In this document: piece after piece, positions 8,448 through 17,159 of the stretch
How positions within the stretch are numbered: position 1 is the first letter of the stretch
Layout of the letters: every line of letters starts with the position of its first letter
Origin: Minicystis rosea
GTDB taxonomy: Bacteria > Myxococcota_A > Polyangia > Polyangiales > Polyangiaceae
Direction: 5' to 3'
Length of the DNA: 64,000 nt
Assembly (NCBI GenBank): GCA_001931535.1
Contig: CP016211.1
Location: 8,169,703 to 8,233,702, forward strand
Position numbers and translations under genes: made by a program
Notes under the pieces: generated by a model
What the model saw: only the letters and a program-made list of their open reading frames with translations
Databases searched by the model: none
What the model was told of the DNA's origin: nothing

Positions 8448-9758
8448 TCAGGTGTCAGGCGGCGACGTCGCCTCGGGCTCGAGCTCGGGGAGGATGCCGA
8501 GGCGCCGATAAATGGGCCGAACGGCCTGACGCAGCGCGGGCAGCTTGCGGACGAAGAGCGCCACGCCGCCGAGCGTCACGAAACCACCGAGGCGCACCGT
8601 CGCGGGAGCACCGATGTGCTCGCCGAGCCAGCCGGCGGCGAGGCTCCCGAAGGGGGCCATTCCAAAGAATGCCATGGTGTAAAAGGCCATGACACGGCCG
8701 CGCTTGTCCTCGTCGACGATGGTTTGGAGCAGCGTATTGCTCGCGGCCATGTGCACCATCATGCCGCCTCCGGTGATCACCATGAAGAGCAGCGAGACGG
8801 AGACCCAACGGGAGAGCGAGAAGGCCACGAGGCCCGCGCCGAAGAGCGTGCCCGCAATCGAGAGCGTGCGCCCGAGCCCGACGACGCTGCTGCGCGAGGC
8901 GAGCCAAAGCGCGCCCGCGACGGCGCCGATGCCCGAAGCGGCCATGAGGAGACCGAGCGTGTGCGGACCGCCGCCCAAGACCTGCGCGGCGAAGACGGGC
9001 ATGAGGACCACGTACGGCATCCCCGCGAGGCTCACCAAAGCGAGCAAGAGGAGAATGGCGCGGATGGGCGCGAACGTGGCGACGTAGCGAAAGCCCTCGG
9101 CGAGCTCGGCGAGCACGCGGCTCGCGGCCGCGGCGGGCGCGCGCGGCTTCACCACCATCATGAGGAGCGAGAGGATCACGGCTACGTAGCTGACCGCGTC
9201 GATGAGGAAACAATATCCCTCTCCGACCGCGGCGATGAGCACTCCGGCGACCGAGGGGCCGAGCAGCCGGGCGGCGTTGACCATGGAGGAGTTGAGGGCG
9301 ATGGCGTTCGGGAGGTCGTCGCGCGTGTCGACCATCTCCACGACGAACGCTTGCCGCGCCGGGGTATCGAAGGCGTTGATGATGCCTTGGGCCACCGAGA
9401 GCACGAGCACGTGCGTGACCGTGATGGTGCCGCGCAGCGCGAAGTACGCGAGCAGCCCCGACTGCACCATGGCCAGCACCTGCGTGGCCACGAGGATGCG
9501 ATGGCGATCCCAGCGATCGACCAAGACCCCGGCAATGGGCGCGAGGAGAAACGTGGGAATCTGCCCCGCGAACCCGACGAGCCCGAGCAGGAGCGCCGAC
9601 CCGGTCAAACGATAGACGAGCCAGCTCGTCGCCACCCGGGTGAGCCAAGTGCCGATGAGCGAGATGCCCTGGCCGAAAAAGAAGAGTCGATAATTGCGAT
9701 GCCGGAGCGCACGCCCCATCGCCCGGAGCGAGGATTTCCGGGGCGCGCGCGGGCTCAC
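8448..9758 (-). CDS. MFS transporter, MFS_3/EntS-like exporter
   Basis: This 436-residue protein has about 12 hydrophobic helices. The N-terminal HRNYRLFFFGQGISLIGTW segment and the loop VDRWDRHRI between helices 2 and 3 are typical of the MFS_3 group (enterobactin exporter EntS and relatives). DTPARQAFV in the fourth to fifth helix region is also characteristic. The GTG at 9758 is used; the ATG at 9719 would shorten it by 13 residues and has no better ribosome site. Substrate unknown; relatives export siderophores or drugs, but no siderophore genes are next to it. Confidence 0.88.
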   Translation of the reverse strand: MSPRAPRKSSLRAMGRALRHRNYRLFFFGQGISLIGTWLTRVATSWLVYRLTGSALLLGLVGFAGQIPTFLLAPIAGVLVDRWDRHRILVATQVLAMVQSGLLAYFALRGTITVTHVLVLSVAQGIINAFDTPARQAFVVEMVDTRDDLPNAIALNSSMVNAARLLGPSVAGVLIAAVGEGYCFLIDAVSYVAVILSLLMMVVKPRAPAAAASRVLAELAEGFRYVATFAPIRAILLLLALVSLAGMPYVVLMPVFAAQVLGGGPHTLGLLMAASGIGAVAGALWLASRSSVVGLGRTLSIAGTLFGAGLVAFSLSRWVSVSLLFMVITGGGMMVHMAASNTLLQTIVDEDKRGRVMAFYTMAFFGMAPFGSLAAGWLGEHIGAPATVRLGGFVTLGGVALFVRKLPALRQAVRPIYRRLGILPELEPEATSPPDT

Positions 9759-10421
9759 GAGGGCCGGACCTCGGGTGTCGTTTCCATCTTGGCTCGCCTT
9801 GTCGTCGTTGCCATGTGCGCGCCTTCATGAGGAGCAATGGGCGCGCCGCAAACCACCATCGAGGCAGGCAGCCTCACCATGCGCGCAGCCATCGTCACTT
9901 GCCCATGTCGCATCTTCGGGTGTCATGGGGAACGAGGCGCGCGCAGGCAACCGCGACGGGGCGCGATGTCGCGAGGGCCGATGAGATCGCCGGCCATCGA
10001 TGCTCGATAGGGGACCGAAAGGCGTCGCGAGCGGCACGCTCTCAGGGAATCACACTTCGAGCGTCCCCGACCTGTCAGCGCTGCCCGGCAAGGTCGCGAG
10101 CGCCCATTCCCGCCTCGATGACCGGTCCCCGCGATCACGAGTTGTGCAACTGCTGCACGAAGCGCGCGACATCGGCTCTCTGCCGGGCCCGCGATCTCGC
10201 ACAATCGCCGAGTGGGACGCCGAGCCCAATGGGACCGAGGTGGTCGAGGGGGCGGGAGCCGAACGACGCGCGAAGGTGAGAGCGGGCGAAATACCCGCTG
10301 AAGTCCGAGCTATGCGGATCGGCGACGCGGCTCCCGAGGCCACCCACAGGAGATTGGGTGAGGCGTTCTCAGCCATGGCCCGCGACATGCCTTGGAGCGT
10401 TGGACAACAAGGGAGGTCACC
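9759..10421. other. Intergenic region, 663 bases, no gene supported
   Basis: This lies between the divergent MFS and FG-GAP genes. Open frames on both strands read as Arg/Ser/Pro-rich nonsense without ribosome sites or recognisable motifs. The only clear signal is GGGAGGT at the right end, the ribosome site of the FG-GAP gene. It presumably holds both promoters. Confidence 0.5.
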
Positions 10422-11693
10422 ATGTCCCGCGCCGTCCTCGTCGCGTCATCCCTGAGCTTTGTCTTCAACCTGCTCGCGTGCACGAGCGTCGAAGTCGCCG
10501 CCTCCTCGTCCGGTACGGGAGGGGACGAGTCCTCGACATCGAGCGGTAACGAAGAGAGCACCGTGACCATCTCGTCTCCTACCGGCGGGTCCGGCGGCTC
10601 GGTCACGTCGTCGGGCAGCAGCAGTAGCAGCGGCGCCGCGTGGTGCCTCGGCGCCTCTGCATCACCGATTGCTTACGCCCCCTACGCCGCAGGCGACGCG
10701 CCCGATTCGGTCGCGATTGGCGATCTCGACGGCGACGGGAGGCTCGACCTCGCCGTGGCGGACTTCGCCGGCGCAGGCGTGAGCATCCTCATCAATCAGG
10801 GCAATGGGAGCTTCGCCAAAGCGGTCCTATATCCTGCCGGGGACGAGCCGGTCGCGGTGGCGGTCGGCGACTTGAACGGTGATGGGCACCTCGATGTGGT
10901 GGTCGCCAATCCTCACGACAATCGGGTGAGCGTATTGCTCAACCAGGGAGATGGCACCTTCGCCGCGCCGTTCACATTCCCGGCGGGCTCGGAGCCCCGG
11001 GCGACGGCGGTAGGCGACCTGAACGGCGATGGGCGCCTCGACCTGATCGTGGTGAATCCAAGCTCCAATGAAGTGAGCATCTTGATGAATCAGGGTCAGG
11101 GCATCTTCGCTGCGCCCGTCGCTCATCCCGTCGGCGATCACCCCACCTCCGTGGCCGTCGACGACTTGAACGGTGACGGTCGCCTCGATGTCGCGGTCGT
11201 CAACTTCGGTACCCACGATGTGAGCCTGCTGCTCAATCAAGGCAGCGGAAAGCTCGCCGCTCCCGTGAGCATCGCCGCCGGCGACAGGCCTTATGCGCTG
11301 GCGGTCCGCGATCTCGACGGCGACGGCCGCCCCGATCTCGCGCTCACCAGCGCTTACCATGGCAGCGTCCGCGTGCTGCTCAATCAGGGACATGGCAGCT
11401 TCGCCGCGCCGGTCTCCTATGATGTCGGCGAATACCCCATCTCGCTGGCCGCCGGCGACGTCAACGGCGATGGCCGACCCGACCTCGCCGTGGCCAACCT
11501 CGACGGGGGCGACGTGCGCGTGCTGCTCAATCAGGGCCAAGGCACCTTCGCGCCCTCCGCCAGCTATCCCGCGGAGGCCTCGAGCCCGCTCTCGGTGGTG
11601 ATGGGTGATCTGAACGGCGATGAGCGCCTCGACGTCGCCGTCGCCCATCAGGATGGAGATGATGTGGGGGTGCTGTTCAACTGCGCGCCGTGA
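10422..11693 (+). CDS. FG-GAP/VCBS repeat lipoprotein (seven-bladed propeller)
   Basis: This encodes 423 residues from the ATG at 10422, preceded by GGGAGGT. A signal peptide with lipobox LLAC is followed by a Ser/Thr/Gly linker and then seven FG-GAP repeats of about 50 residues. Each has a calcium-loop motif of the type DLNGDGRLD and a closing ILLNQG segment. The seventh is slightly degenerate (NGDERLD). Seven repeats make a complete integrin-like beta-propeller. The protein is probably surface-exposed and calcium-binding; family roles include adhesion and sugar binding. No operon partner is evident. Confidence 0.9.
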   Translation: MSRAVLVASSLSFVFNLLACTSVEVAASSSGTGGDESSTSSGNEESTVTISSPTGGSGGSVTSSGSSSSSGAAWCLGASASPIAYAPYAAGDAPDSVAIGDLDGDGRLDLAVADFAGAGVSILINQGNGSFAKAVLYPAGDEPVAVAVGDLNGDGHLDVVVANPHDNRVSVLLNQGDGTFAAPFTFPAGSEPRATAVGDLNGDGRLDLIVVNPSSNEVSILMNQGQGIFAAPVAHPVGDHPTSVAVDDLNGDGRLDVAVVNFGTHDVSLLLNQGSGKLAAPVSIAAGDRPYALAVRDLDGDGRPDLALTSAYHGSVRVLLNQGHGSFAAPVSYDVGEYPISLAAGDVNGDGRPDLAVANLDGGDVRVLLNQGQGTFAPSASYPAEASSPLSVVMGDLNGDERLDVAVAHQDGDDVGVLFNCAP

Positions 11694-11987
11694 CGACCAC
11701 GGCTCCAATGCGGATTGAGCGCCTCCATCCACCGGCGGCTCGAGCTTTCCCTCCCGCGCGAGCTGCGCGAACGGTCCTCCCTCCCCCGCCGCGCCCAACG
11801 TATCGTCGACGACGCGCCCGTGAGCGACATCCACGTGTGACCTCCGCGCCGACGCGGGCCGACATGGGGCGCGATGCCGCCGGACCGAAGCGCCGTCCCG
11901 GCCGCAGCGATGGCCACGCCGAAGCGCCCGGCGTGAGCCGGCGACCACCCGCAGAAAAAATCGCCCGCCCCCGTGTGACAGCCGGAC

Positions 11988-12566
11988 GTGTCGTCCGATA
12001 GAAGCACGAACGATGTGGACGACGCGTTCGACCAACCGGCCCTCGTGGCCCGGGCCCGCCGCGGAGATGCCGACGCTTGGGAGGCGCTCTACCGGAGGAT
12101 CTACCCGCAAATGCGCGCCTATGCGGGGCGCCGTCTCGATCCGGAGGCGGCGCGTGATGCGGTGAGCGAGGCCATGGCCCGGGCGGTCGCGCGCATCGAC
12201 CGCTTCACCTGGGAAGGCTCCGGGTTCGATGCGTGGTTGTTTTCCATCTTGCGTCACGTGGTCATCGACGCGCAGCGCGCGGCCATGCACCGCGCTTGTG
12301 CGGACGCGCCCGAGGATGCTCCCTGCGAGCGCCCCGGGCCTCTCGATTTGCTGCTCGGCGCCGAAGCATCTTCGGCGGTGCGCGCGGCCTTCAAACGCTT
12401 GAGCACCTTCGATCAAGAGGTGCTCGAGCTGCGGGTGGTGGCGGGCCTCTCCTCGGATGAGGTGGCCGCCGTGTTGGGCAAGCGATCGGGCGCGGTGCGC
12501 ATGGCGCAGGCGCGCGCCCTCTCTCGACTGCGCGAGCTGCTGGAAGAGGAGCACGCAACGGTATGA
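11988..12566 (+). CDS. ECF-type RNA polymerase sigma factor
   Basis: This 192-residue protein has sigma region 2 at about 17-85 (LVARARRGDADAWEALYRR, and AWLFSILRHVVID as the DNA-melting helix) and region 4 at about 125-185 (LSTFDQEVLELRVVAGLSSDEVAAVLGKRSGAVRMAQARAL split over the helix-turn-helix). The start is uncertain: GTG at 11988 or GTG at 12015, neither with a strong ribosome site. Its stop overlaps the next ATG (ATGA at 12563), so the downstream membrane protein is translationally coupled and probably regulates it. The trigger is unknown. Confidence 0.88.
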   Translation: MSSDRSTNDVDDAFDQPALVARARRGDADAWEALYRRIYPQMRAYAGRRLDPEAARDAVSEAMARAVARIDRFTWEGSGFDAWLFSILRHVVIDAQRAAMHRACADAPEDAPCERPGPLDLLLGAEASSAVRAAFKRLSTFDQEVLELRVVAGLSSDEVAAVLGKRSGAVRMAQARALSRLRELLEEEHATV

Positions 12567-13807
12567 AGGACGACGAGCTGCTCGATACCCTGGCGTCCGC
12601 GCTCGCGCCGCCGCAGGTGGAGCCGAGCGAGGCCGAAATCACCGCGCTGCGACGCGCGGTCGCGCGCTCGTTCCCCGCGCGCCCCTGGTGGCGCCGGCCC
12701 GTGACGGGTTATCTGATCGCGGCCGCCGTCGCGACCGCTGCGGCCGTCGCGATGGTGATGACACCGCGCCGCGACCAAGCCGTCGCCGTGGCCGCGCCGG
12801 ACGACGTGGCCGATACACAGGCCGCGATGAACCGCGTGCGCGTCGCCGTCGCCGGGAAGGATCCGGCCGCGGCACAGCGCTTTGCGAAGGAGCTCGAAGA
12901 CCACCTCGCGCGCATGGACGATCGCGATCGCCGCGCGGTCGAGGCCGAGGTGCGCACGCTCCTCGCACAGGTCGAGGAGATCGCGCCGGCCCCGCGGCTC
13001 GTGATTCAAGTGCCTGCGAAACCGCGTCCCGTGGCGGCTCCGGCGCACGATCCTTCCTCGCGCGCGTCGTGTGTCGAGAGCGACGATGACGACGACGGCG
13101 ACGACGAAGCGATGCAGCGCCACGCCGAGCGCCTCGAGCAACACGCGGAGCGCCTCCGCGCGCGCCTCGAGCGCGAGGCTGAACGCGCGGCCGAGCTCGC
13201 CGAGCGACAACGCGAGCTGGCCGAGCAGCAACGCGAGCTCGCCGAAGAGCAGGCCGAGCGCATGCGCGAGCAAGTCGAGTGCGAAGCCGAGCGCGCCGCG
13301 GAGCTCGGCGAACGCGAGGCCGAGCGGGTACGCGAGCAGCTCGAACGCGAGGCCGAGCGCAAGCACGAGCAGCTCGAGCGCGAAGCCGAGCGCATGCGCG
13401 AGCGCGCGGAGCGCGACGCCGAGAGGGCCCGCCGGCAGGCGGAGAAAGCCGCGGAAAAGGCTCGCCGGCAAGCGCGCGCGCGCCCTGGTCAAAGCTGCAC
13501 GGAAGAGCATGACGACGAGCCGACCGCGCCCCCTGCGCCGCCGGCACCTCCTGCACCTCCTGCGCCGCCGGCACCGCCGCGCCCTCCCGTGCCACAAGGG
13601 CATTGGCTGCCGCCGGCGCCTCCGTTGCCGCCGATTCCGCCGCGCCCGCCGGTGCAGATTCGCGTGTTCCCGCCGTCTCCGCCGCGCGCGCCGATTCAGG
13701 TGTTGCCGCCGAGGCCTCCGGTGCCGCCGGCGCACAGGCCCGTCGTCGTGCCGGCGCCGCCGGCCCCTCCGCCCCCGCCCACGGTGCGCATCGGCGAGGA
13801 CGATTAG
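12563..13807 (+). CDS. Putative anti-sigma-like membrane protein with coiled-coil and proline-rich exterior
   Basis: The protein has 414 residues. A short N-terminal cytoplasmic part (1-46) precedes one membrane helix (about 48-66), then a helical stretch (80-160), an acidic patch (ESDDDDDGDDE near 172), a highly charged Glu/Arg coiled coil of about 140 residues built from repeats like EREAER, and a Pro-rich tail (about 325-414, PPAPPAPPAP-type). Position and coupling to the ECF gene suggest that it restrains the sigma factor. No ZAS zinc motif is present, so the anti-sigma role is inferred. The outside part could span the periplasm and contact wall or outer membrane. Confidence 0.7.
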   Translation: MKDDELLDTLASALAPPQVEPSEAEITALRRAVARSFPARPWWRRPVTGYLIAAAVATAAAVAMVMTPRRDQAVAVAAPDDVADTQAAMNRVRVAVAGKDPAAAQRFAKELEDHLARMDDRDRRAVEAEVRTLLAQVEEIAPAPRLVIQVPAKPRPVAAPAHDPSSRASCVESDDDDDGDDEAMQRHAERLEQHAERLRARLEREAERAAELAERQRELAEQQRELAEEQAERMREQVECEAERAAELGEREAERVREQLEREAERKHEQLEREAERMRERAERDAERARRQAEKAAEKARRQARARPGQSCTEEHDDEPTAPPAPPAPPAPPAPPAPPRPPVPQGHWLPPAPPLPPIPPRPPVQIRVFPPSPPRAPIQVLPPRPPVPPAHRPVVVPAPPAPPPPPTVRIGEDD

Positions 13808-13859
13808 AACGCTGTTGTCGAATTCGGGAAAACCGCTCTTTCCTTCGAGAGGCGATATC

Positions 13860-14207
13860 ATGAGCGACTTCGATTCGAGGTGGCGTAGGAGAACGGGAGT
13901 GCCCGCCCGCCGTCAAAATGGTTGGGGCGTCTTCGCCCTCATCGGCGTTGCCGTCTTGTCGGTGAACTTGGTCACGGATGGTGAGGCCATCACCGCGCGC
14001 ATCGACCAAGTCTCCGCGCTGGTCGATGACGCCGCCGCGCTGGTGCAATGTCAGGTCTCACGGCTCACGCGCTGCGATGACGATCGCACGGCCGCCGTCG
14101 AGCCGAACGGCGCCCCACGGTGCCATCGCGCCGAGCGATCGCGGCGCGGCCACGAGGGTTGGCCGGCGAAAATGGTCGTTCGGCGAAGGTGGAGTTGCCG
14201 AGCATAG
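13860..14207 (+). CDS. Small single-pass membrane protein of unknown function
   Basis: This 115-residue protein starts at the ATG at 13860 behind GAGAGGCG. An N-terminal basic stretch (RWRRR) leads to one membrane helix (about 21-39, GWGVFALIGVAVLSV). A short Asp/Ala/Val helix with two Cys residues (C64, C72) follows, then a basic, low-complexity C-terminus. It lies 52 bases after the coiled-coil membrane protein on the same strand and may belong to the same sigma operon. The last 35 residues look poorly conserved in character. I do not recognise a family. Confidence 0.55.
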   Translation: MSDFDSRWRRRTGVPARRQNGWGVFALIGVAVLSVNLVTDGEAITARIDQVSALVDDAAALVQCQVSRLTRCDDDRTAAVEPNGAPRCHRAERSRRGHEGWPAKMVVRRRWSCRA

Positions 14208-14260
14208 GCCCGGTCCGACGACGCCTGCGTACCGCGCATCGTCGGTCGAGCCTCGCACCG

Positions 14261-14740
14261 CTACTTCGGCACGCCGCACCGGACCCAGGTGAGGAGCAAC
14301 ATTCGCTCTTCGTCCGTGATGGTCACTCCGCCGTCGAGCGGAGGCATCGAGCAGGCGAGGAGCTCGGTGCGAATCTCGTTCTGCCAATCGGCCACGTGAT
14401 CATAATCGGTCAGCGGCCAAGGCCCGTTCGGAACACCCGAGTGGCAAGGCTGGCACTTCAGGGTCAGGATGGGCATGACGTCGGCATAGGTCGGCGCCGG
14501 ATCGGGGCACGAGGTCGGCGCGGTGACATCGCACGGCGGCGTCACCGGCCCACCGCCGGTGCCCGAGCCGCCGGTGCCCGAGCTGGACGACGATGTGCCC
14601 GTCGCCCCCGACGAGGATGAGGCGGTGGCGCCGGTGCTCGTGCTCGACGTATCCGCCGGCCCCGAGCACCCATGCGCCGCAAGCACGTTCACCACGGCCA
14701 GCGCCGAAACGGCCTTCCAGATTCGAAGCCTGCGCACCAT
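14261..14740 (-). CDS. Cytochrome c-like lipoprotein with one CxxCH site
   Basis: From the ATG at 14740 this is 159 residues: a lipoprotein signal with lipobox AHGC (Cys25), a long Ser/Thr/Gly linker (26-64), and a small domain with a heme-binding motif CQPCH at 96-100. Met132 in CSMPPLDGG is a plausible sixth ligand. This is the usual myxobacterial layout of a planctomycete-type cytochrome C domain. It would sit in the envelope and carry electrons or sense redox state. The gene is divergent from the YcnI-like gene across 108 bases that contain a perfect palindrome. Confidence 0.8.
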   Translation of the reverse strand: MVRRLRIWKAVSALAVVNVLAAHGCSGPADTSSTSTGATASSSSGATGTSSSSSGTGGSGTGGGPVTPPCDVTAPTSCPDPAPTYADVMPILTLKCQPCHSGVPNGPWPLTDYDHVADWQNEIRTELLACSMPPLDGGVTITDEERMLLLTWVRCGVPK

Positions 14741-14782
14741 CGTCTCGAGACTAGTGCAATCGCGCAAGCGACGTCGAGCGCT

Positions 14783-14799
14783 TGCGACAACTTGTCGCA
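14783..14799. promoter_or_regulatory. 17-base palindrome in the divergent cytochrome/YcnI promoter region
   Basis: TGCGACAA-C-TTGTCGCA is a perfect 8-base inverted repeat around one central base. It lies between the starts of two divergent genes, 43 bases from the cytochrome start and 49 bases from the YcnI-like start. The size and symmetry fit a dimeric repressor or activator site serving both genes. The regulator is not in view. Confidence 0.55.
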
Positions 14800-14848
14800 G
14801 TGTTCGCGTGAGGGGGCCATGTTATCTCCACCGCGGAGGTCACGACTC

Positions 14849-15544
14849 ATGAAAAGAGCCTTCCTTTCCCTGGTGGCTTTGGCGGCGGTATCCCTCGCTC
14901 CGGCGATTGCGAGCGCGCACATCTCCATCGCTTCCGGCCCCGGTTTCGCCGGCAGCTCACAGGAGATCTCGTTCGGTGTCGGCCACGGGTGCTCGGGCCT
15001 CGACACGTACAGCGTCAAGATCGAGATCCCCTCGGACGTGACCTCCGTCCGCGCCATGACCAGCGATTTCGGGGCCGTGAGCTTCGAGAAGGACGCGGCG
15101 AACATCATCAAATCGGTGACGTGGCAGAAGCCCGACGCGAGCCTGTTGGAGGAGGACCTCGGGTATTACAAGCTCGTCCTCCGCATCAAGGTCCCGAACA
15201 AGCCTTTCACACTCCTGCACTTCCCCGCGCATCAGACCTGCCGTTCCAAGGATGGCCAGACGACGACGACGGTCGATTGGATCGCCGTCGAAGAGACGGA
15301 TGGTGGAGCGGAGCCCGCGCCCGCGCTCAAGATCCTCCCGACCCGCAATCCGGGGTGGAACAAGGTCACCGTGCCCGCGGCCATCACGGATCTCAGCGTC
15401 TTCTTCAGTGACGCGCTCATCGTGTGGAAAGAAGACGCGGCCTACAGCGCGAACCCCAACACCGTCGATCAGATCTCGAAGACCGCCGGGGTCAAGGCGC
15501 TCGGCGCGCTGGCCGCCAACGACGAAATCTGGGTGAAGTACTGA
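14849..15544 (+). CDS. YcnI/DUF1775 family periplasmic copper-associated protein
   Basis: This encodes 231 residues from the ATG at 14849, with GGAGGT eight bases upstream. A signal peptide ends at ASA, so the mature protein begins with His24 (HISI). In YcnI proteins an N-terminal His after the signal binds Cu(II) in a single-His brace, and that feature is kept here. The domain runs to about 180, with VTWQKPD and a Cys pair (C48, C136 region). The C-terminal extension is longer than in YcnI of Bacillus and lacks a membrane anchor. A small lipoprotein gene is coupled downstream. Probable role: copper handling outside the cytoplasm. Confidence 0.82.
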   Translation: MKRAFLSLVALAAVSLAPAIASAHISIASGPGFAGSSQEISFGVGHGCSGLDTYSVKIEIPSDVTSVRAMTSDFGAVSFEKDAANIIKSVTWQKPDASLLEEDLGYYKLVLRIKVPNKPFTLLHFPAHQTCRSKDGQTTTTVDWIAVEETDGGAEPAPALKILPTRNPGWNKVTVPAAITDLSVFFSDALIVWKEDAAYSANPNTVDQISKTAGVKALGALAANDEIWVKY

Positions 15545-15816
15545 TGCGACGCCTCATCGCGCCTGGGATGGGGCTGCTCTTCGCGGCGGTGCTCGTGTCC
15601 GCGTGCGGTGGCAAGGAGGATCCTCCGAAGCCGGATGGCGGCGAGATCATCGATGCCGGCAACGAGACGGACGCAGGCCAAACGGATGCGGGGCCGGACG
15701 GGAGCGTGATCGGGTCCTGCGATGGGCTCGATCGGCCCACGGATCTGCCGCGTCCCCCCACCAGCGGGCTCCCGTGCGAGCTCTTGCCCCCAGGGTTCGT
15801 CACCAAAGGCAATTGA
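15544..15816 (+). CDS. Small lipoprotein, coupled to the YcnI-like gene
   Basis: This protein has 90 residues. The ATG at 15544 overlaps the preceding stop as TGATG, so translation is probably coupled. The signal peptide has lipobox LVSACGG (Cys21), followed by an Asp/Gly/Thr-rich linker and a short segment with two Cys residues (about C60 and C79). It may form a small disulphide-stabilised domain working with the copper-binding neighbour. No family is recognised. Confidence 0.65.
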   Translation: MRRLIAPGMGLLFAAVLVSACGGKEDPPKPDGGEIIDAGNETDAGQTDAGPDGSVIGSCDGLDRPTDLPRPPTSGLPCELLPPGFVTKGN

Positions 15817-15864
15817 GCCTTCGTGACGAGATGGGGAGTCGCGGCATCCGCCGGGCTCCACCGT

Positions 15865-17022
15865 TCACAACATCCCTGCTTCGCCCCCCAAGCCCAAGAG
15901 CACTTTGCCGACCATTCCATAGGTCGCTTCCGCCACCATGACGTGTTGGGTGGCGACGTGGACGTCGCGGAAGTGCCGTTGGAGCGGGCTCGTGGTGTAA
16001 ATCGAAGTGCCACCGCCGGCGTGGTACATGCGGTCGACGGCCTGCGCGGCCGAGCGGGTCGCGTGGGTGGCCGCGAGGCGGAGCAAGGCCCGCTCTTTCT
16101 CGGTGATTTCGCCCTGCGCTTCGGCGACGGCGGTCACCTCGGCCGTGGCCTCGAAGAGGAAGGCGCGCGCGGCGCGGACGGCGGCCTCGGCCTCCGCGAC
16201 GTGCACTTGCACGAGCTCGCGGTGGGCGAGGCTGCGTTTGCTCCACATGGGTTTCTTCTCGGTGGCGAGCGACGTGAGCGTATCGATGGCTTCGCGCGCG
16301 ATGCCCATTGCGACGGCGGCGACGCCGAGCGCGAGCAGACCGAAGATGGGGAATCGATAGAGCACGCCGGTGTGGCGCGGACGGTCGCTGCCGAGCGAGG
16401 CGCAGAATCGTTTGGGGACGAGGATGTCTTTCACGGCCATGTCGTGGCTGCCCGTGCCGCGAAGGCCGCTCGTGCTCCACGTGTCGAGGACGCGCGTGTC
16501 TTCGGCGCGGAAGAGAACGTGTCGAATCACGGGATTGCCATCCGGGCCGAGCACGGGGCCGTCCGGGCCCATGAGGAGCACGCCGCCCATGCGATGGGTC
16601 GCGTGATCGACGCCGCTCGCGAACGACCAGCGACCCGAGATGCGATAAGCATCCCCCGCCTCGACGGCGCGGCCGGTGGGCGCGAACACACCCGAGCAGA
16701 TGGCCTCCGGATCGCCGAAGACCTCGCGGGCCGTGTCGTCGTCGAGGTACGCGCTCATCATGCCCGTGGTGGCGCCGACCATCACGCACCATCCGGCCGC
16801 GGAATCGGCGCGGGAGATCACCTCGACGGCGCGGATCAACGTGGCGGGCGCGACCTCTCCGCCGCCGAGCGCGCGGGGCACGAGCATGCGGAAGAGACCG
16901 GCGTCGGCGAGATCTTCGACCACGGAGACCGGGAGGCGGCGGGAAGCTTCGATCTCGTCCGCGTGCGGCCGGATGCGCGGCGCGAGCGCGGCGGCGGCTT
17001 CGAGGAGGGCGGCGTCGCTCAT
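15865..17022 (-). CDS. Acyl-CoA dehydrogenase-fold flavoprotein (monooxygenase-like)
   Basis: This 385-residue protein has the three parts of the acyl-CoA dehydrogenase fold: an N-terminal helical domain (VPRALGGGEV at about 48-57), a middle beta domain (ISGRWSFASGVDHATH, GTGSHDMAV) and a C-terminal helical domain of the Acyl-CoA_dh_2 type (GGTSIYTTSPLQRHFRDVH). The SGRWSFASG pattern and this C-terminal type fit group D flavin monooxygenases (HsaA, DszC, IacA relatives) better than fatty-acid dehydrogenases. The catalytic Glu of true dehydrogenases is not evident. No flavin reductase gene adjoins. Substrate unknown. Confidence 0.82.
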   Translation of the reverse strand: MSDAALLEAAAALAPRIRPHADEIEASRRLPVSVVEDLADAGLFRMLVPRALGGGEVAPATLIRAVEVISRADSAAGWCVMVGATTGMMSAYLDDDTAREVFGDPEAICSGVFAPTGRAVEAGDAYRISGRWSFASGVDHATHRMGGVLLMGPDGPVLGPDGNPVIRHVLFRAEDTRVLDTWSTSGLRGTGSHDMAVKDILVPKRFCASLGSDRPRHTGVLYRFPIFGLLALGVAAVAMGIAREAIDTLTSLATEKKPMWSKRSLAHRELVQVHVAEAEAAVRAARAFLFEATAEVTAVAEAQGEITEKERALLRLAATHATRSAAQAVDRMYHAGGGTSIYTTSPLQRHFRDVHVATQHVMVAEATYGMVGKVLLGLGGEAGML

Positions 17023-17159
17023 GATCGCGCGAGCTTAGCGCGATCCCCCCGCCGGCACGGAAGCGCGCGCGCACCGAGCGTGCCGGCGGTTCGATCGAAA
17101 TGCCACGTCGCTTGCCGCCCGCGTGACCCTGAAACTAGAATTGCGCCTTGGAGGCGCGG

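Noticed and set aside
9759..10421. Short open frames in the gap before the FG-GAP lipoprotein
   Set aside because: They have no ribosome sites, recognisable motifs or coding-like composition.
13071..13860. A plus-strand frame upstream of the small membrane protein overlapping the coiled-coil gene
   Set aside because: It is a shadow of the Glu/Arg repeat region; the ribosome site places the start at 13860.
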